Assembly (NCBI GenBank): GCA_026418015.1
Contig: JAOACE010000005.1
Span: 1-64,000, forward strand
DNA: 64,000 nucleotides
Source: Leptospiraceae bacterium
GTDB lineage: Bacteria > Spirochaetota > Leptospiria > Leptospirales > Leptonemataceae
Reading direction: 5' to 3'
Part shown: piece by piece, positions 51,238 through 60,017 of the stretch
Layout of the letters: the number at the start of each line of letters is the position of its first letter
Numbering within the stretch: the stretch's first letter is position 1
The notes under the pieces: model-generated
What the model was told of the DNA's origin: nothing
Database searches by the model: none
The model's input: only the letters and a program-made list of their open reading frames with translations
Translations under genes and position numbers: made by a program

Positions 51238-54200
51238 GTAATGCCTCCTCGATTTCTTCTTGTTGGTTTAATCCAGATTGATTTTCTTCTTCTAGTTTTT
51301 GTAGAGCTAATTTATAATCACCTGGGATGACTTTTACAAAGTTTTTGATTTCGTTTTCCCAATTTTCTAAAATTTCTTTTGCGCGTTTAGAATTTGTATA
51401 TCTATAATGATTTTCTATCATTTGTTTAACAAATTTAATCTCCGTTGGGTTAATCAAAATTTCCAAATCAACCATTCCTAGGTTGACTCGTTTTTCGAAA
51501 CTATTTTGTGGATCCCATACATACGCAATTCCACCAGACATACCAGCTGCAAAATTGCGACCAGTTTCTCCTAAAACAATTACCCTTCCACCAGTCATAT
51601 ATTCACACCCATGATCGCCTACTCCTTCTATTACAGCATTGGCTCCAGAATTTCTAACTGCAAATCTTTCGCCTGCTACTCCACTTATGTACATTTCTCC
51701 AGAGGTTGCACCGTATAAACATGTATTACCAATAATAATGTTTTTCGTAGGATCAAGCTTGGATTCTTCTGGGAACTGAATAATAATTTTCCCACCACAA
51801 AGCCCTTTACCTACGTAATCATTTGCTTGGCCTTTTAAGTGTAGGGTAATTCCTTTTGATAAGAAGGCACCAAAACTTTGTCCTGCATATCCTCTAAGGT
51901 TGATTTTGATTGTATCGTCTGGTAAACCTTCATCTCCGTATCTTCGAGCAATTTCTCCCGATATGATGGTTCCAAAGGTTCTATTTTCGTTGTTGATTTC
52001 TAAACTGAGTTCTACGGGTTGTTTATTTTCTATAGCTGGTAAAACTTGATCAAAAATTTTGTAATCTAATTGCTTTTCGATTCCATGGTTCTGAGATTTT
52101 GTGCAGTATAAATCTGTGCCTGGAAATGGTTGTACTTTTTTTAAGATATTTCCCATATAGATACCGCGTGCTTTCCAATGATTTCGAGGTTTGTTAAACC
52201 TAATTTTGTGTACTTGGCCAATCATTTCGTTCATTGTGCGGAATCCTAATTTTGCCATATATTCGCGCACTTCTCTTGCTACAAAATACATATAGTTGAT
52301 CAAGTATTCTGGTTTTCCAAAGAATTTTTTTCTTAGAACAGGATTTTGAGTAGCAACACCAACAGGACATGTATTAAGATGGCATTTTCTCATCATAATG
52401 CAACCTTGTGTTACCATTGCAGAGGTTGCAAAACCAAATTCTTCTGCTCCTAACAATGCAGCATATACCACATCTAGACCTGTCATCATTTTCCCATCGA
52501 CTGCAATAACAACTCTATCACGAAGTCCTTGAATCAGCAATGTTTGTTGTGTTTCTGCTAAACCTATTTCCCATGGGGTACCTGCGTTATGTATAGAAGA
52601 AATAGGGCTTGCACCAGTACCACCATCATGTCCAGAAATCAAAATATGATCTGCATGTGCTTTTGCAACACCAGCAGCAACTGTTCCAACACCTACACAT
52701 GATACAAGTTTTACACTGATTCGCGCTTTGGGATTTGCATTTTTTAGATCAAAGATTAATTGTGCCAAATCTTCGATCGAATAAATATCATGATGTGGTG
52801 GAGGGGAAATCAACGTTACACCAGGGGTAGAATGTCTTAAACGAGCAATGATTTTATCGACTTTAAAACCAGGTAGCTGACCACCTTCTCCTGGTTTTGC
52901 ACCTTGGGAAATTTTGATTTGAATATCATCTGCATTCACTAAGTAGTTGGTTGTTACGCCAAACCTTCCCGATGCAACTTGTTTGATTGCGCTTCTTAAA
53001 CTATCACCATTGGGTAATGGTTTATAACGAATGGGGTCTTCTCCTCCTTCTCCTGTATTCGACTTACCACCAATGCGGTTCATTGCAATGGCTAAGTTTG
53101 TATGGGTTTCCCACGAAATCGAACCAAAACTCATCGCACCTGTTTGGAATCTTTTTAGGATTTCTGTTTCTGGTTCTACTTCTTCTATGGGAATGGGATT
53201 TTCTGCAAAATCTAATTCGAATAGGCTTCGTAAAGTGATTTTATCGCGATGGCTTTCGTAAACATCTCGACTAAATTCTTTGTAGAGTTCATAATTGTTT
53301 GTTTGGGTAGAGTGCTGCAATTTAAATATTGTCATAGGTGTCCAGAGATGAGATTCAGAATATTTTCTCCAGTAATGAATTCCTCCTGGTTGTAGTTGTC
53401 CTGGAATTAGATTTTTATCGAATGCTTTTTTGTGTCGTCGAATTACTTCTTCTTCTAGCATTTCAAGACTCAATCCTTCTATATGGGTGGGAGTACCGGT
53501 AAAATAAAGGTTGACTAATTCAGAGTCTAATCCCACAGCTTCGAAGATTTGAGCACCACAATAGCTTTGTAACGTAGATATGCCCATTTTACTAAAGATT
53601 TTTAACAATCCTTTATGAATTGCTTTAATAAAATTCTTTCTTGCTTCTCTATAATCGTGGATATCAGCTAACTTTCCTTCCTTTGTTAAATCGTAGAGTG
53701 TTTCGAAAGCCAAATAGGGGTTAATAGCATTTGCACCATATCCAATCAAAAGTGCGAAATGGTGAACTTCGCGAGGTTCACCAGATTCAATGATGATACT
53801 TGTTTTAGTCCTAAGTCCAGCTCGAATCAAAAAATGGTGTACAGCAGATGTTGCAAGTAAACTCGGAATAGGAGCCATGTTATTAGCAACACCTCTATCG
53901 GAAAGAATAATGATATTGTATCCTTTTCGTACAGCTTCTGCTGCTTCGTCGCAGACTTGATCTAAACGATTTCTCATTCCATGTTTTTGTTCGGGATCGA
54001 AAAGAATATTGATGGTAATTGTTTTAAAATTTCCTGTTCGAATATTTCTAATTTTTTCTAGCTGATTGTTGGTAAGTATAGGATTTTTTAATTCAATTCT
54101 ATGAGCATATTCTGGTTTTTCGTCTAATAGATTTCCTTCTGGTCCTAAATAACCAACCAAGTCCATTACAAGTTCTTCTCGAATAGGATCGATAGGAGGA

Positions 54201-55804
54201 TTTGTTACTTGTGCGAACAATTGTTTAAAATATCGAAACAATGGTTGAGGTTCCGAAGATAATATCGCTAAAGAAACATCATCTCCCATAGCACCTACGG
54301 GTTCTTCGCCTTTTTCTGCCATGGGCTTCATAATAGTAGTTACATCTTCTGTTGTATAACCAAAGATTCGTTGTCTTTCTACGATGGTTTCGTGATCTGG
54401 TTGATGGACAAATGCTGGGTCGGGTAAATCATCGAGGCGAATCATAAATTTTTCGACCCATTCTTTGTATGGTGCCTGATGAACAATTTTTTGTTTAATC
54501 TCTTCATCATCTACAATTCTACCTTCGATCAAATCAATAAAAAACATCTTACCAGGTTGTAATCTTCCACTTTTTACGATTTTTTCTGGATCAACAGGAA
54601 TAGTCCCTACCTCTGATGCCATTATTACTAAGTTGTCGTTTGTTACAAGATATCTTGCTGGTCTTAATCCATTTCTATCAAGAGTTGCACCAATGACATT
54701 TCCATCAGAAAATACAATTGCAGCTGGACCATCCCATGGTTCCATCAATGTTGCATGATACTCATAAAATGCTCTTTTGTAGTCGTCCATTTCGGGGTTT
54801 TTGGACCAGGCTTCTGGTATCATCATCATAATAGCGTGTGGTAGGCTTCTTCCGCCCATGTAGATAAGTTCAGCAACAGAATCAAAGGTAGCAGAATCAC
54901 TTTGTCCTTCCATAATTATGGGAAGCATTCTTTTTAGATCTTTTCCATAATAAGGAGATTCCATTACCATTTGTCTTGCTGCCATCCAGTTGATGTTTCC
55001 TTTTAGTGTGTTGATTTCTCCGTTATGAGCAATCATTCTAAATGGCTGTGCTAAATCCCAAGTAGGAAATGTATTAGTAGAAAATCGCATGTGTATCATT
55101 GTATAGGCAGATTCCATATCGGGATCTGTAATATCGGGATAAAAATGGATCAATTGTTCTGCTTTTAACATTCCTTTGTAGTTGATGGTTTTACTAGAAA
55201 AAGAAGGAACGTAGTACTGACTTCTATCTAACTTTAATTCTGCGCGAATACGTCTATCAATAACCCTTCGAATTAAAAATAACTTTCTTTCGAAATCGTA
55301 GGAATTTTTTATCGATGCATCAGCTTCTATAAAGCCTTGCATAAAAAATGGCAATGTTTTTTTTGCTAATTCTCCACAATATTGTTCGTTTATGGGAACT
55401 TCTCTCCAACCTAAAAATCTTTGTCCTTCGTCTTCTACTACTTTTTCGATAATATTTTGAACTTTCTCTCGTAATGTTTTTTTTCGAGGCATGTAAAAAA
55501 AGCCCACAGCATAACGACCATAAGCAGGTAACTGAATACCAATAGGATCCAATACTTTTCTAAAAAATTTGTCAGGTATTTGAATTTGGATTCCTGCACC
55601 ATCTCCGGTTTCTGGATCAGCACCAACTGCACCTCTATGTTCTATGCGCTTAATAATTTCTAAACCATAATCGATGATCTTTCGGGATTTTTTTCCAGTA
55701 AAATCAGCAACAAAACCTACACCACAAGAATCCTTGTGAAGTTCTGGATTGTATAAGCCAATTTGTTGGTTCATTCGCTCTAAGTCTTCTTTGGATATAT
55801 GCAT
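51230..55804 (-). CDS. gltB: Glutamate synthase large subunit GltB
   Basis: A 1524-aa enzyme that makes two glutamates from glutamine and 2-oxoglutarate. Domains: class II amidotransferase starting at the nucleophile Cys (SCGVGFVADFTG, Cys27, after a 26-residue propeptide that must be cut off), central domain, FMN/2-oxoglutarate barrel (GHDGGTGASPISSIHNAGTPWEIGLAET), 3Fe-4S Cys triad (CIMMRKCHLNTCPVG) and a C-terminal beta-helix with repeated Gly (GAFLSKGITLHLKGQANDYVGKG). AGGAG eight bases upstream marks the start. Nitrogen assimilation would need glutamine synthetase (not here). Confidence 0.97.
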   Translation of the reverse strand: MHISKEDLERMNQQIGLYNPELHKDSCGVGFVADFTGKKSRKIIDYGLEIIKRIEHRGAVGADPETGDGAGIQIQIPDKFFRKVLDPIGIQLPAYGRYAVGFFYMPRKKTLREKVQNIIEKVVEDEGQRFLGWREVPINEQYCGELAKKTLPFFMQGFIEADASIKNSYDFERKLFLIRRVIDRRIRAELKLDRSQYYVPSFSSKTINYKGMLKAEQLIHFYPDITDPDMESAYTMIHMRFSTNTFPTWDLAQPFRMIAHNGEINTLKGNINWMAARQMVMESPYYGKDLKRMLPIIMEGQSDSATFDSVAELIYMGGRSLPHAIMMMIPEAWSKNPEMDDYKRAFYEYHATLMEPWDGPAAIVFSDGNVIGATLDRNGLRPARYLVTNDNLVIMASEVGTIPVDPEKIVKSGRLQPGKMFFIDLIEGRIVDDEEIKQKIVHQAPYKEWVEKFMIRLDDLPDPAFVHQPDHETIVERQRIFGYTTEDVTTIMKPMAEKGEEPVGAMGDDVSLAILSSEPQPLFRYFKQLFAQVTNPPIDPIREELVMDLVGYLGPEGNLLDEKPEYAHRIELKNPILTNNQLEKIRNIRTGNFKTITINILFDPEQKHGMRNRLDQVCDEAAEAVRKGYNIIILSDRGVANNMAPIPSLLATSAVHHFLIRAGLRTKTSIIIESGEPREVHHFALLIGYGANAINPYLAFETLYDLTKEGKLADIHDYREARKNFIKAIHKGLLKIFSKMGISTLQSYCGAQIFEAVGLDSELVNLYFTGTPTHIEGLSLEMLEEEVIRRHKKAFDKNLIPGQLQPGGIHYWRKYSESHLWTPMTIFKLQHSTQTNNYELYKEFSRDVYESHRDKITLRSLFELDFAENPIPIEEVEPETEILKRFQTGAMSFGSISWETHTNLAIAMNRIGGKSNTGEGGEDPIRYKPLPNGDSLRSAIKQVASGRFGVTTNYLVNADDIQIKISQGAKPGEGGQLPGFKVDKIIARLRHSTPGVTLISPPPHHDIYSIEDLAQLIFDLKNANPKARISVKLVSCVGVGTVAAGVAKAHADHILISGHDGGTGASPISSIHNAGTPWEIGLAETQQTLLIQGLRDRVVIAVDGKMMTGLDVVYAALLGAEEFGFATSAMVTQGCIMMRKCHLNTCPVGVATQNPVLRKKFFGKPEYLINYMYFVAREVREYMAKLGFRTMNEMIGQVHKIRFNKPRNHWKARGIYMGNILKKVQPFPGTDLYCTKSQNHGIEKQLDYKIFDQVLPAIENKQPVELSLEINNENRTFGTIISGEIARRYGDEGLPDDTIKINLRGYAGQSFGAFLSKGITLHLKGQANDYVGKGLCGGKIIIQFPEESKLDPTKNIIIGNTCLYGATSGEMYISGVAGERFAVRNSGANAVIEGVGDHGCEYMTGGRVIVLGETGRNFAAGMSGGIAYVWDPQNSFEKRVNLGMVDLEILINPTEIKFVKQMIENHYRYTNSKRAKEILENWENEIKNFVKVIPGDYKLALQKLEEENQSGLNQQEEIEEALHG

Positions 55805-55979
55805 ATTCGGTGCTCCTTTTCTAATTTTGATTCCTGACTCTAACGAAAGGACACAATTTAAATATTATAGAGAAAAACATTGTCAGGCTATGACCAAAAA
55901 AAAATTTTTATTTCTCTTGTAAATTAAGTAAAGTTTTTTTTATTCGTTGACTATATAAATTTAATAAAAAAGTTGCATT

Positions 55980-57008
55980 TTATCCAAGAGGATACATAAT
56001 CTCTGAGGTGATTTTATCAATTTCTTTTAAGAGTTCTTTTTCTAACTTAACTTCCGATGCTTTTAGAATATCTGCAAGCTGATCAGAATGGGTTACTCCA
56101 AAAATTACTGACGCGATAAATTCTTTTTCTAAACACCACGCGATTGCAAGGGTCGTCAAAGAAAGATTGTATTGTTCTGCTAATGGTTTTAGTCGATTGA
56201 CAGTTTCTAAACTCTTTTCGTTTAAGTATCGCTTAACTTGTTTTTTTTGTCTTTCTCCTAATTTTTTGTAATACATAAAACGGGCATTTTCGGGTGGGTT
56301 TTGTTGGTTATATTTACCTGTTAATACTCCGCCTGCTAAGGGAGAATAACAAATTAAACTTACTTGTTCTTTTAGTGCGATTTCTGATAATGCATCCTCG
56401 AACCTTCGGTTTAATATGCTATAATTGTTTTGAATCGTTTCGTATCTTATCAGGTTGTATTTTTCGCTTACTGCTATACTTTTCATCAATCCCCATGGTG
56501 TTTCGTTGGAACATCCTGCAATGCGGATTTTCCCTTGTTCTTTAAGTCTTGTTAATGCTTCGAGGATTTCTACATAATAAGATTCGTGATCTGCTTTGGG
56601 ATCGGGCCAATGAATTTGGTATAAATCAATATAATCTGTGTTAAGACGTTTTAAACTTCCTTCGATTGCTTTAAAGATATGATGTTTATCGAGAACGCTC
56701 ATCCCATTTCGAACAGGAGGAGTAAACCATCCATGAGGTGGACCACTTACTTTGGTTGCTAGAATTAATGCATCGCGTGGTTTATTTTTTATCCATCTTC
56801 CTAAGATTTCTTCTGTTTGGTGTACCCATTTTTCTTCGGGGGGAACAGGATAAATTTCTGCTGTATCGATAAAATTAATTCCAGAATCATATGCAATATC
56901 TAGAATTTTATGACTTTCTTTTTCGTCTGTAAAAGAACCAAAAGTCATTGTTCCAAGACATAAATGCGAAACAAAAATAGGACTTCTTCCTAATCGGTTG
57001 GGCTTCAT
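55980..57008 (-). CDS. Aldo/keto reductase
   Basis: A 342-aa NAD(P)H-dependent TIM-barrel oxidoreductase. Catalytic tetrad: Asp in FIDTAEIYP with Tyr in the same motif, Lys in LATKV, His in YQIHWPDP. Other signatures are HLCLGTMTFGSF, KIRIAGCSNETPWGL and SVIFGVTHSDQLADIL. The Tas-like subfamily (MKPNRLGRS start, SGPPHGWF) is the best match. Substrate unknown. The start overlaps a small upstream ORF (ATGA), so translation is probably coupled to it. Confidence 0.9.
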   Translation of the reverse strand: MKPNRLGRSPIFVSHLCLGTMTFGSFTDEKESHKILDIAYDSGINFIDTAEIYPVPPEEKWVHQTEEILGRWIKNKPRDALILATKVSGPPHGWFTPPVRNGMSVLDKHHIFKAIEGSLKRLNTDYIDLYQIHWPDPKADHESYYVEILEALTRLKEQGKIRIAGCSNETPWGLMKSIAVSEKYNLIRYETIQNNYSILNRRFEDALSEIALKEQVSLICYSPLAGGVLTGKYNQQNPPENARFMYYKKLGERQKKQVKRYLNEKSLETVNRLKPLAEQYNLSLTTLAIAWCLEKEFIASVIFGVTHSDQLADILKASEVKLEKELLKEIDKITSEIMYPLG

Positions 57009-57094
57009 AAAAGCGATAAAAATGCCTCTGATGTTTCTTGCAATGATTTTAAAGATTGTTTGATTAAAAGAATCTGATAATTTTTATTAAGCAT
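57005..57094 (-). CDS. 29-aa small ORF coupled to aldo/keto reductase, missing from ORF track
   Basis: The frame MLNKNYQILLIKQSLKSLQE (29 residues in all) follows a Shine-Dalgarno-like AAAGGA and ends in TGA, which overlaps the reductase ATG as ATGA. That arrangement is typical of a leader cistron in translational coupling. No hydrophobic or metal motif is seen. It could be a chance ORF, because many ORFs of this length exist, but the well-placed ribosome site and exact overlap argue against it. Confidence 0.4.
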   Translation of the reverse strand: MLNKNYQILLIKQSLKSLQETSEAFLSLL

Positions 57095-57212
57095 ATTTCC
57101 TTTCAATTTAAAATTTTCTTAAAAAAATGATTTTTATAATTGAATAAAAATTCAGTAAAAAATTGACAACAATGTTGTTTATATTTTTGTTGTTATGTTA
57201 TTGGGAGGAGGT

Positions 57213-59390
57213 ATGAGTCATTTTACCAAATATCAAAAGCATATATTAAGAGAATTAACCTTTCGATTAGAAATTTTTACTCATATTGTTCCGGTTCCTG
57301 CAATTGTGTATTATGCAGCACTTGCAATCTTAACATTTAGCAAAAAGTATGCAGATTTTGCCATCATTACTTTAATGATTTCTGCTATTATTGCTGCTAT
57401 TTTAATGCTTTTATTAGGTGTTGTTCTAAGGATTAATAAAATAAAAAAAATCTTTTCTATTACAGATAAACAAACTTTAAAATTAGAATTATTGCGATTA
57501 CCTAAATTCGAATCGTTCGTCATAGGTTTTAGATGGGGATTAGGGGTTATTAGTGCTTATGGAATGATTATTGCTTCGTTTTTGTACAAATATGGTATTA
57601 AAGACCTTCCTGTTGATTTTTTGTTGATGATCATTCCTTTTTTAGGAGTGCCCATATTTCTAGCCATTATTCCCTTAGAAATGAGTAGTCATTATTTAAT
57701 TGCAGAAAACATTATAAGAAAATACATCAAAAAATCTTTGTTAAGAGATATTGAACTTCCCACAGAAAAGCTTAAAGTCAATTATTTTATCAAGATCTTT
57801 CTCTATATCGTTTCGTTAGTAGGTATGCCCATGATTATTTTAGTATCTTTGATGAGTTTAACCTATTATTTTGGTAGTCAATTAACCAATCCTTTAATTC
57901 ATTTTATTTTTTTATCTTTGATTTGTCTTTATCCTATCTTCCAGACTGCGTATTACATTGCAAAAAACCTAAACGAAGGAATCGCTCAAATTAAAGAATC
58001 CTTAGAAGAAATTTCCCAAGGTAATTTTAATACTAAGTCTGGTATTTTAACCTTTGATGAATTGGGAATGTTATCTCAGTTTACGAATAAAATTATTGTT
58101 CAATTAAAAGATATGTACGAATCTATCAAAACTTTAAACGAAAATCTGGAACAAATCGTAGAAATACGAACGTTAGAATTAAAAAACACATTAGAAGAAG
58201 TTCAAAAATTAAAACAACAGCAAGATGGAGATTATTATTTAACTTCTTTGCTAATAGAACCATTTATACAAAATCGCGTAGAAGAGGAATTTTTAAATCA
58301 ATCCTTTGTGTATGATTTTATTCTAAAACAAAAAAAAGAATTTGTATTTCGCGATAAGCATAAACAAATTGGTGGAGATTTTTGTACATTTCGAAAAATT
58401 ATCTTAAAAAATAAGCCTTATCTATTTTTTGTTAATGCAGATGCAATGGGTAAATCTATACAAGGTGCAGGAGGAGTTCTTATCTTAACATCTATCTTAC
58501 AATCTGCGTTAGAAAGAAATGCACTTTTCGACGAGGAACAAAATGTTTTGCCCGAGTTATGGTTAAGACAATTGTTTATAGAAATGCAAAAAACTTTCGA
58601 GGTATTCCAAGGAAGTATGATGCTATCATTAATTATGGGATTAATCGATGTTCAAACCAATTCGCTTTATTTTATCAATGCTGAACATCCCTATCCGGCA
58701 TTAATTCGCAACGATAAATTGAGGATTATTAAAGAAAAACATTTTCTAAGAAAAATTGGTACAACCATTACAGAAGGTAATTTATTTATCAATACCATTT
58801 ACTTAAAAAAGAATGATATGTTTATTTGTGGTTCTGACGGAAAAGACGATATTGTTTACGACGATAAAATCAACGATGACGAAACACTATTTTTTCGGAT
58901 TTTAGAAAAAAATCAAAAAAATCCTTTTAGAACAGTCGAATATTTATTTAATCATGCAATTATAAAGGATGATCTTTCTATTTTATGGATAGAAGCGAAA
59001 AAAAACAATCACTTAGAAAATAACTATTATTTTTATAAAAACCTAAAAGAAAAAATTAAAACTGAATATAAACAAAAAAAATATGAATCCTTGTATAGCT
59101 TATTAAAAAATTATTTATCAGATATTCCCTTAGATAGTCAATATATGTTTTTATACGCGAATGTTTGTTATAACATTGGAAATTACCAAGAAGCGAAAGA
59201 GATTATCGAAGCATTAAGACTGAGAAATCCCATCAATGCTTGGTATTTATATTTGAGTTCTAAAATATATAATAAACTAAACCTAAAAGAAAAAGCTTTA
59301 AAATATTATCAGAAAGCTATGGAATATGTAAACGACGAAAATTTAAAAACGAAGTTAGCACAAATTCGCAAAGAAATTATATTCAAATAA
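57213..59390 (+). CDS. Seven-helix-like membrane SpoIIE phosphatase with C-terminal TPR
   Basis: A 725-aa protein. Six or so transmembrane helices (about residues 30-260), a HAMP-like linker (ESLEEISQGNFNTKSGILTFDELGMLSQFTNKII), a coiled coil, a PP2C/SpoIIE domain (about 370-590; motifs KQIGGDFCTF, FVNADAMGKSIQGA, INAEHPYPALI, CGSDGKDDIV) and a C-terminal region with TPR-like helices (SLYSLLKNYLSDIP, YQEAKEIIEALRLRNP). Catalytic metal residues look complete. The start at 57213 follows GGGAGGAGG; the ORF track starts at 57195, which lacks a ribosome site. It would act as an RsbU-type phosphatase at the membrane. Confidence 0.88.
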   Translation: MSHFTKYQKHILRELTFRLEIFTHIVPVPAIVYYAALAILTFSKKYADFAIITLMISAIIAAILMLLLGVVLRINKIKKIFSITDKQTLKLELLRLPKFESFVIGFRWGLGVISAYGMIIASFLYKYGIKDLPVDFLLMIIPFLGVPIFLAIIPLEMSSHYLIAENIIRKYIKKSLLRDIELPTEKLKVNYFIKIFLYIVSLVGMPMIILVSLMSLTYYFGSQLTNPLIHFIFLSLICLYPIFQTAYYIAKNLNEGIAQIKESLEEISQGNFNTKSGILTFDELGMLSQFTNKIIVQLKDMYESIKTLNENLEQIVEIRTLELKNTLEEVQKLKQQQDGDYYLTSLLIEPFIQNRVEEEFLNQSFVYDFILKQKKEFVFRDKHKQIGGDFCTFRKIILKNKPYLFFVNADAMGKSIQGAGGVLILTSILQSALERNALFDEEQNVLPELWLRQLFIEMQKTFEVFQGSMMLSLIMGLIDVQTNSLYFINAEHPYPALIRNDKLRIIKEKHFLRKIGTTITEGNLFINTIYLKKNDMFICGSDGKDDIVYDDKINDDETLFFRILEKNQKNPFRTVEYLFNHAIIKDDLSILWIEAKKNNHLENNYYFYKNLKEKIKTEYKQKKYESLYSLLKNYLSDIPLDSQYMFLYANVCYNIGNYQEAKEIIEALRLRNPINAWYLYLSSKIYNKLNLKEKALKYYQKAMEYVNDENLKTKLAQIRKEIIFK

Positions 59391-59427
59391 ATTTATAATA
59401 TTATTATATAAATTAAAAATTTCTTGC

Positions 59428-59448
59428 TTAATGAATCATATTCATTAA
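59428..59448. repeat. Perfect 21-bp inverted repeat downstream of the SpoIIE phosphatase gene
   Basis: TTAATGAAT, the spacer CAT and ATTCATTAA form a perfect nine-base-pair hairpin 38 bases after the phosphatase stop codon and about 60 bases before the symporter promoter. There is no T run behind it, so a terminator role is weak. It might be an operator for the symporter operon. Confidence 0.5.
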
Positions 59449-59511
59449 ATAAAAATAATTATAAATTTTTAAAAAAATTATCTAAAAAATTCAATCAAAA
59501 TAAGAATTTGG

Positions 59512-59540
59512 TTGACAAAAAAATATTGTTTTATAATATC
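59512..59540 (+). promoter_or_regulatory. Promoter candidate of the sodium/solute symporter operon
   Basis: TTGACA at 59512-59517 is followed by TATAAT at 59532-59537 (14-base spacer, short) or AATATC at 59535-59540 (17-base spacer). The -35 is perfect, the -10 assignment is uncertain. Transcription starting near 59545 leaves a leader of about 210 bases before the DUF4212 gene, unusually long for this genome. Confidence 0.45.
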
Positions 59541-59589
59541 GCATAATAGTTGTAATATAAACAAACATAATACAGGGTAAGGTGGAGAG

Positions 59590-59694
59590 ATGTTAAAAGG
59601 AAGAGGGAGTTTCTACTCCAAGAAATTTCTTTGTGATATTGTTGAAAAATCCCAAATTTCAAAATCCCCTGATTATTTATACAAGATGTACTAA
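59590..59694 (+). CDS. 34-aa leader peptide candidate, missing from ORF track
   Basis: Inside the symporter leader an AGGTGG ribosome site precedes an ATG four bases later. The frame gives MLKGRGSFYSKKFLCDIVEK and continues to DYLYKMY, 34 residues ending in TAA at 59692. The peptide has no run of one amino acid, so it is not a classical attenuation peptide. The stop codon is the first base triplet of the hairpin described next, which suggests ribosome position could affect its folding. No homologue can be claimed. Confidence 0.4.
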   Translation: MLKGRGSFYSKKFLCDIVEKSQISKSPDYLYKMY

Positions 59695-59744
59695 TACATG
59701 TTTATAACATGTATTATAAAGTTTAAAAAACCTAAGTTTTTAGG
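59692..59744 (+). promoter_or_regulatory. Two hairpins in the symporter leader, one next to the ribosome binding site
   Basis: TAATACATG-TTTATAA-CATGTATTA (59692-59716) is a perfect nine-base-pair stem beginning at the leader-peptide stop codon. CCTAA-GTTT-TTAGG (59731-59744) is a second, weaker stem that includes the first bases of the AGGAGG ribosome site (59742-59747) of the DUF4212 gene. Together they could control translation initiation. This is inferred from base pairing only. Confidence 0.45.
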
Positions 59745-59755
59745 AGGAAAAAAAC

Positions 59756-60016
59756 ATGATAGATAAACAAACACTGGAAGGTTATTGGAGAGAGACAAGG
59801 AAAAACATGATAATTATCCTTGTCATCTGGTTTGTGGCAGCTTATGTCACTGCGTTTTTTGGAGCAGAATTAAACAAGATCACCATAGGTGGGTTCCCAT
59901 TAGCTTACTACTTCGGTGCCCAGGGATCTTTGATTATATTTGTAATTCTGAACTTCTACAACTCTAGATATCAAGATAATCTGGATAAAAAATATGGTGT
60001 AGCAGAGGAGGAATAG
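59756..60016 (+). CDS. DUF4212 small subunit of a sodium/solute symporter
   Basis: An 86-aa protein with two transmembrane helices (IIILVIWFVAAYVTAFFGAEL and LAYYFGAQGSLIIFVILNFYN) and the DUF4212 pattern: YWRETRKNMIIILVIWF, ITIGGFPLAYYFGAQGS, YQDNLDKKYGV. DUF4212 genes are normally found directly before an SSS-family permease and are thought to be its small subunit, which is the case here (one base between them). AGGAGG at 59742-59747 drives its translation, eight bases before the ATG. Confidence 0.93.
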   Translation: MIDKQTLEGYWRETRKNMIIILVIWFVAAYVTAFFGAELNKITIGGFPLAYYFGAQGSLIIFVILNFYNSRYQDNLDKKYGVAEEE

Positions 60017-60017
60017 T

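Noticed and set aside
57163-57194. TTGACA at 57163 as promoter of the second SpoIIE phosphatase
   Set aside because: No acceptable -10 box at 16-18 bases; TATATT lies only 11 bases away. The region may still hold a promoter, but I cannot support its position.
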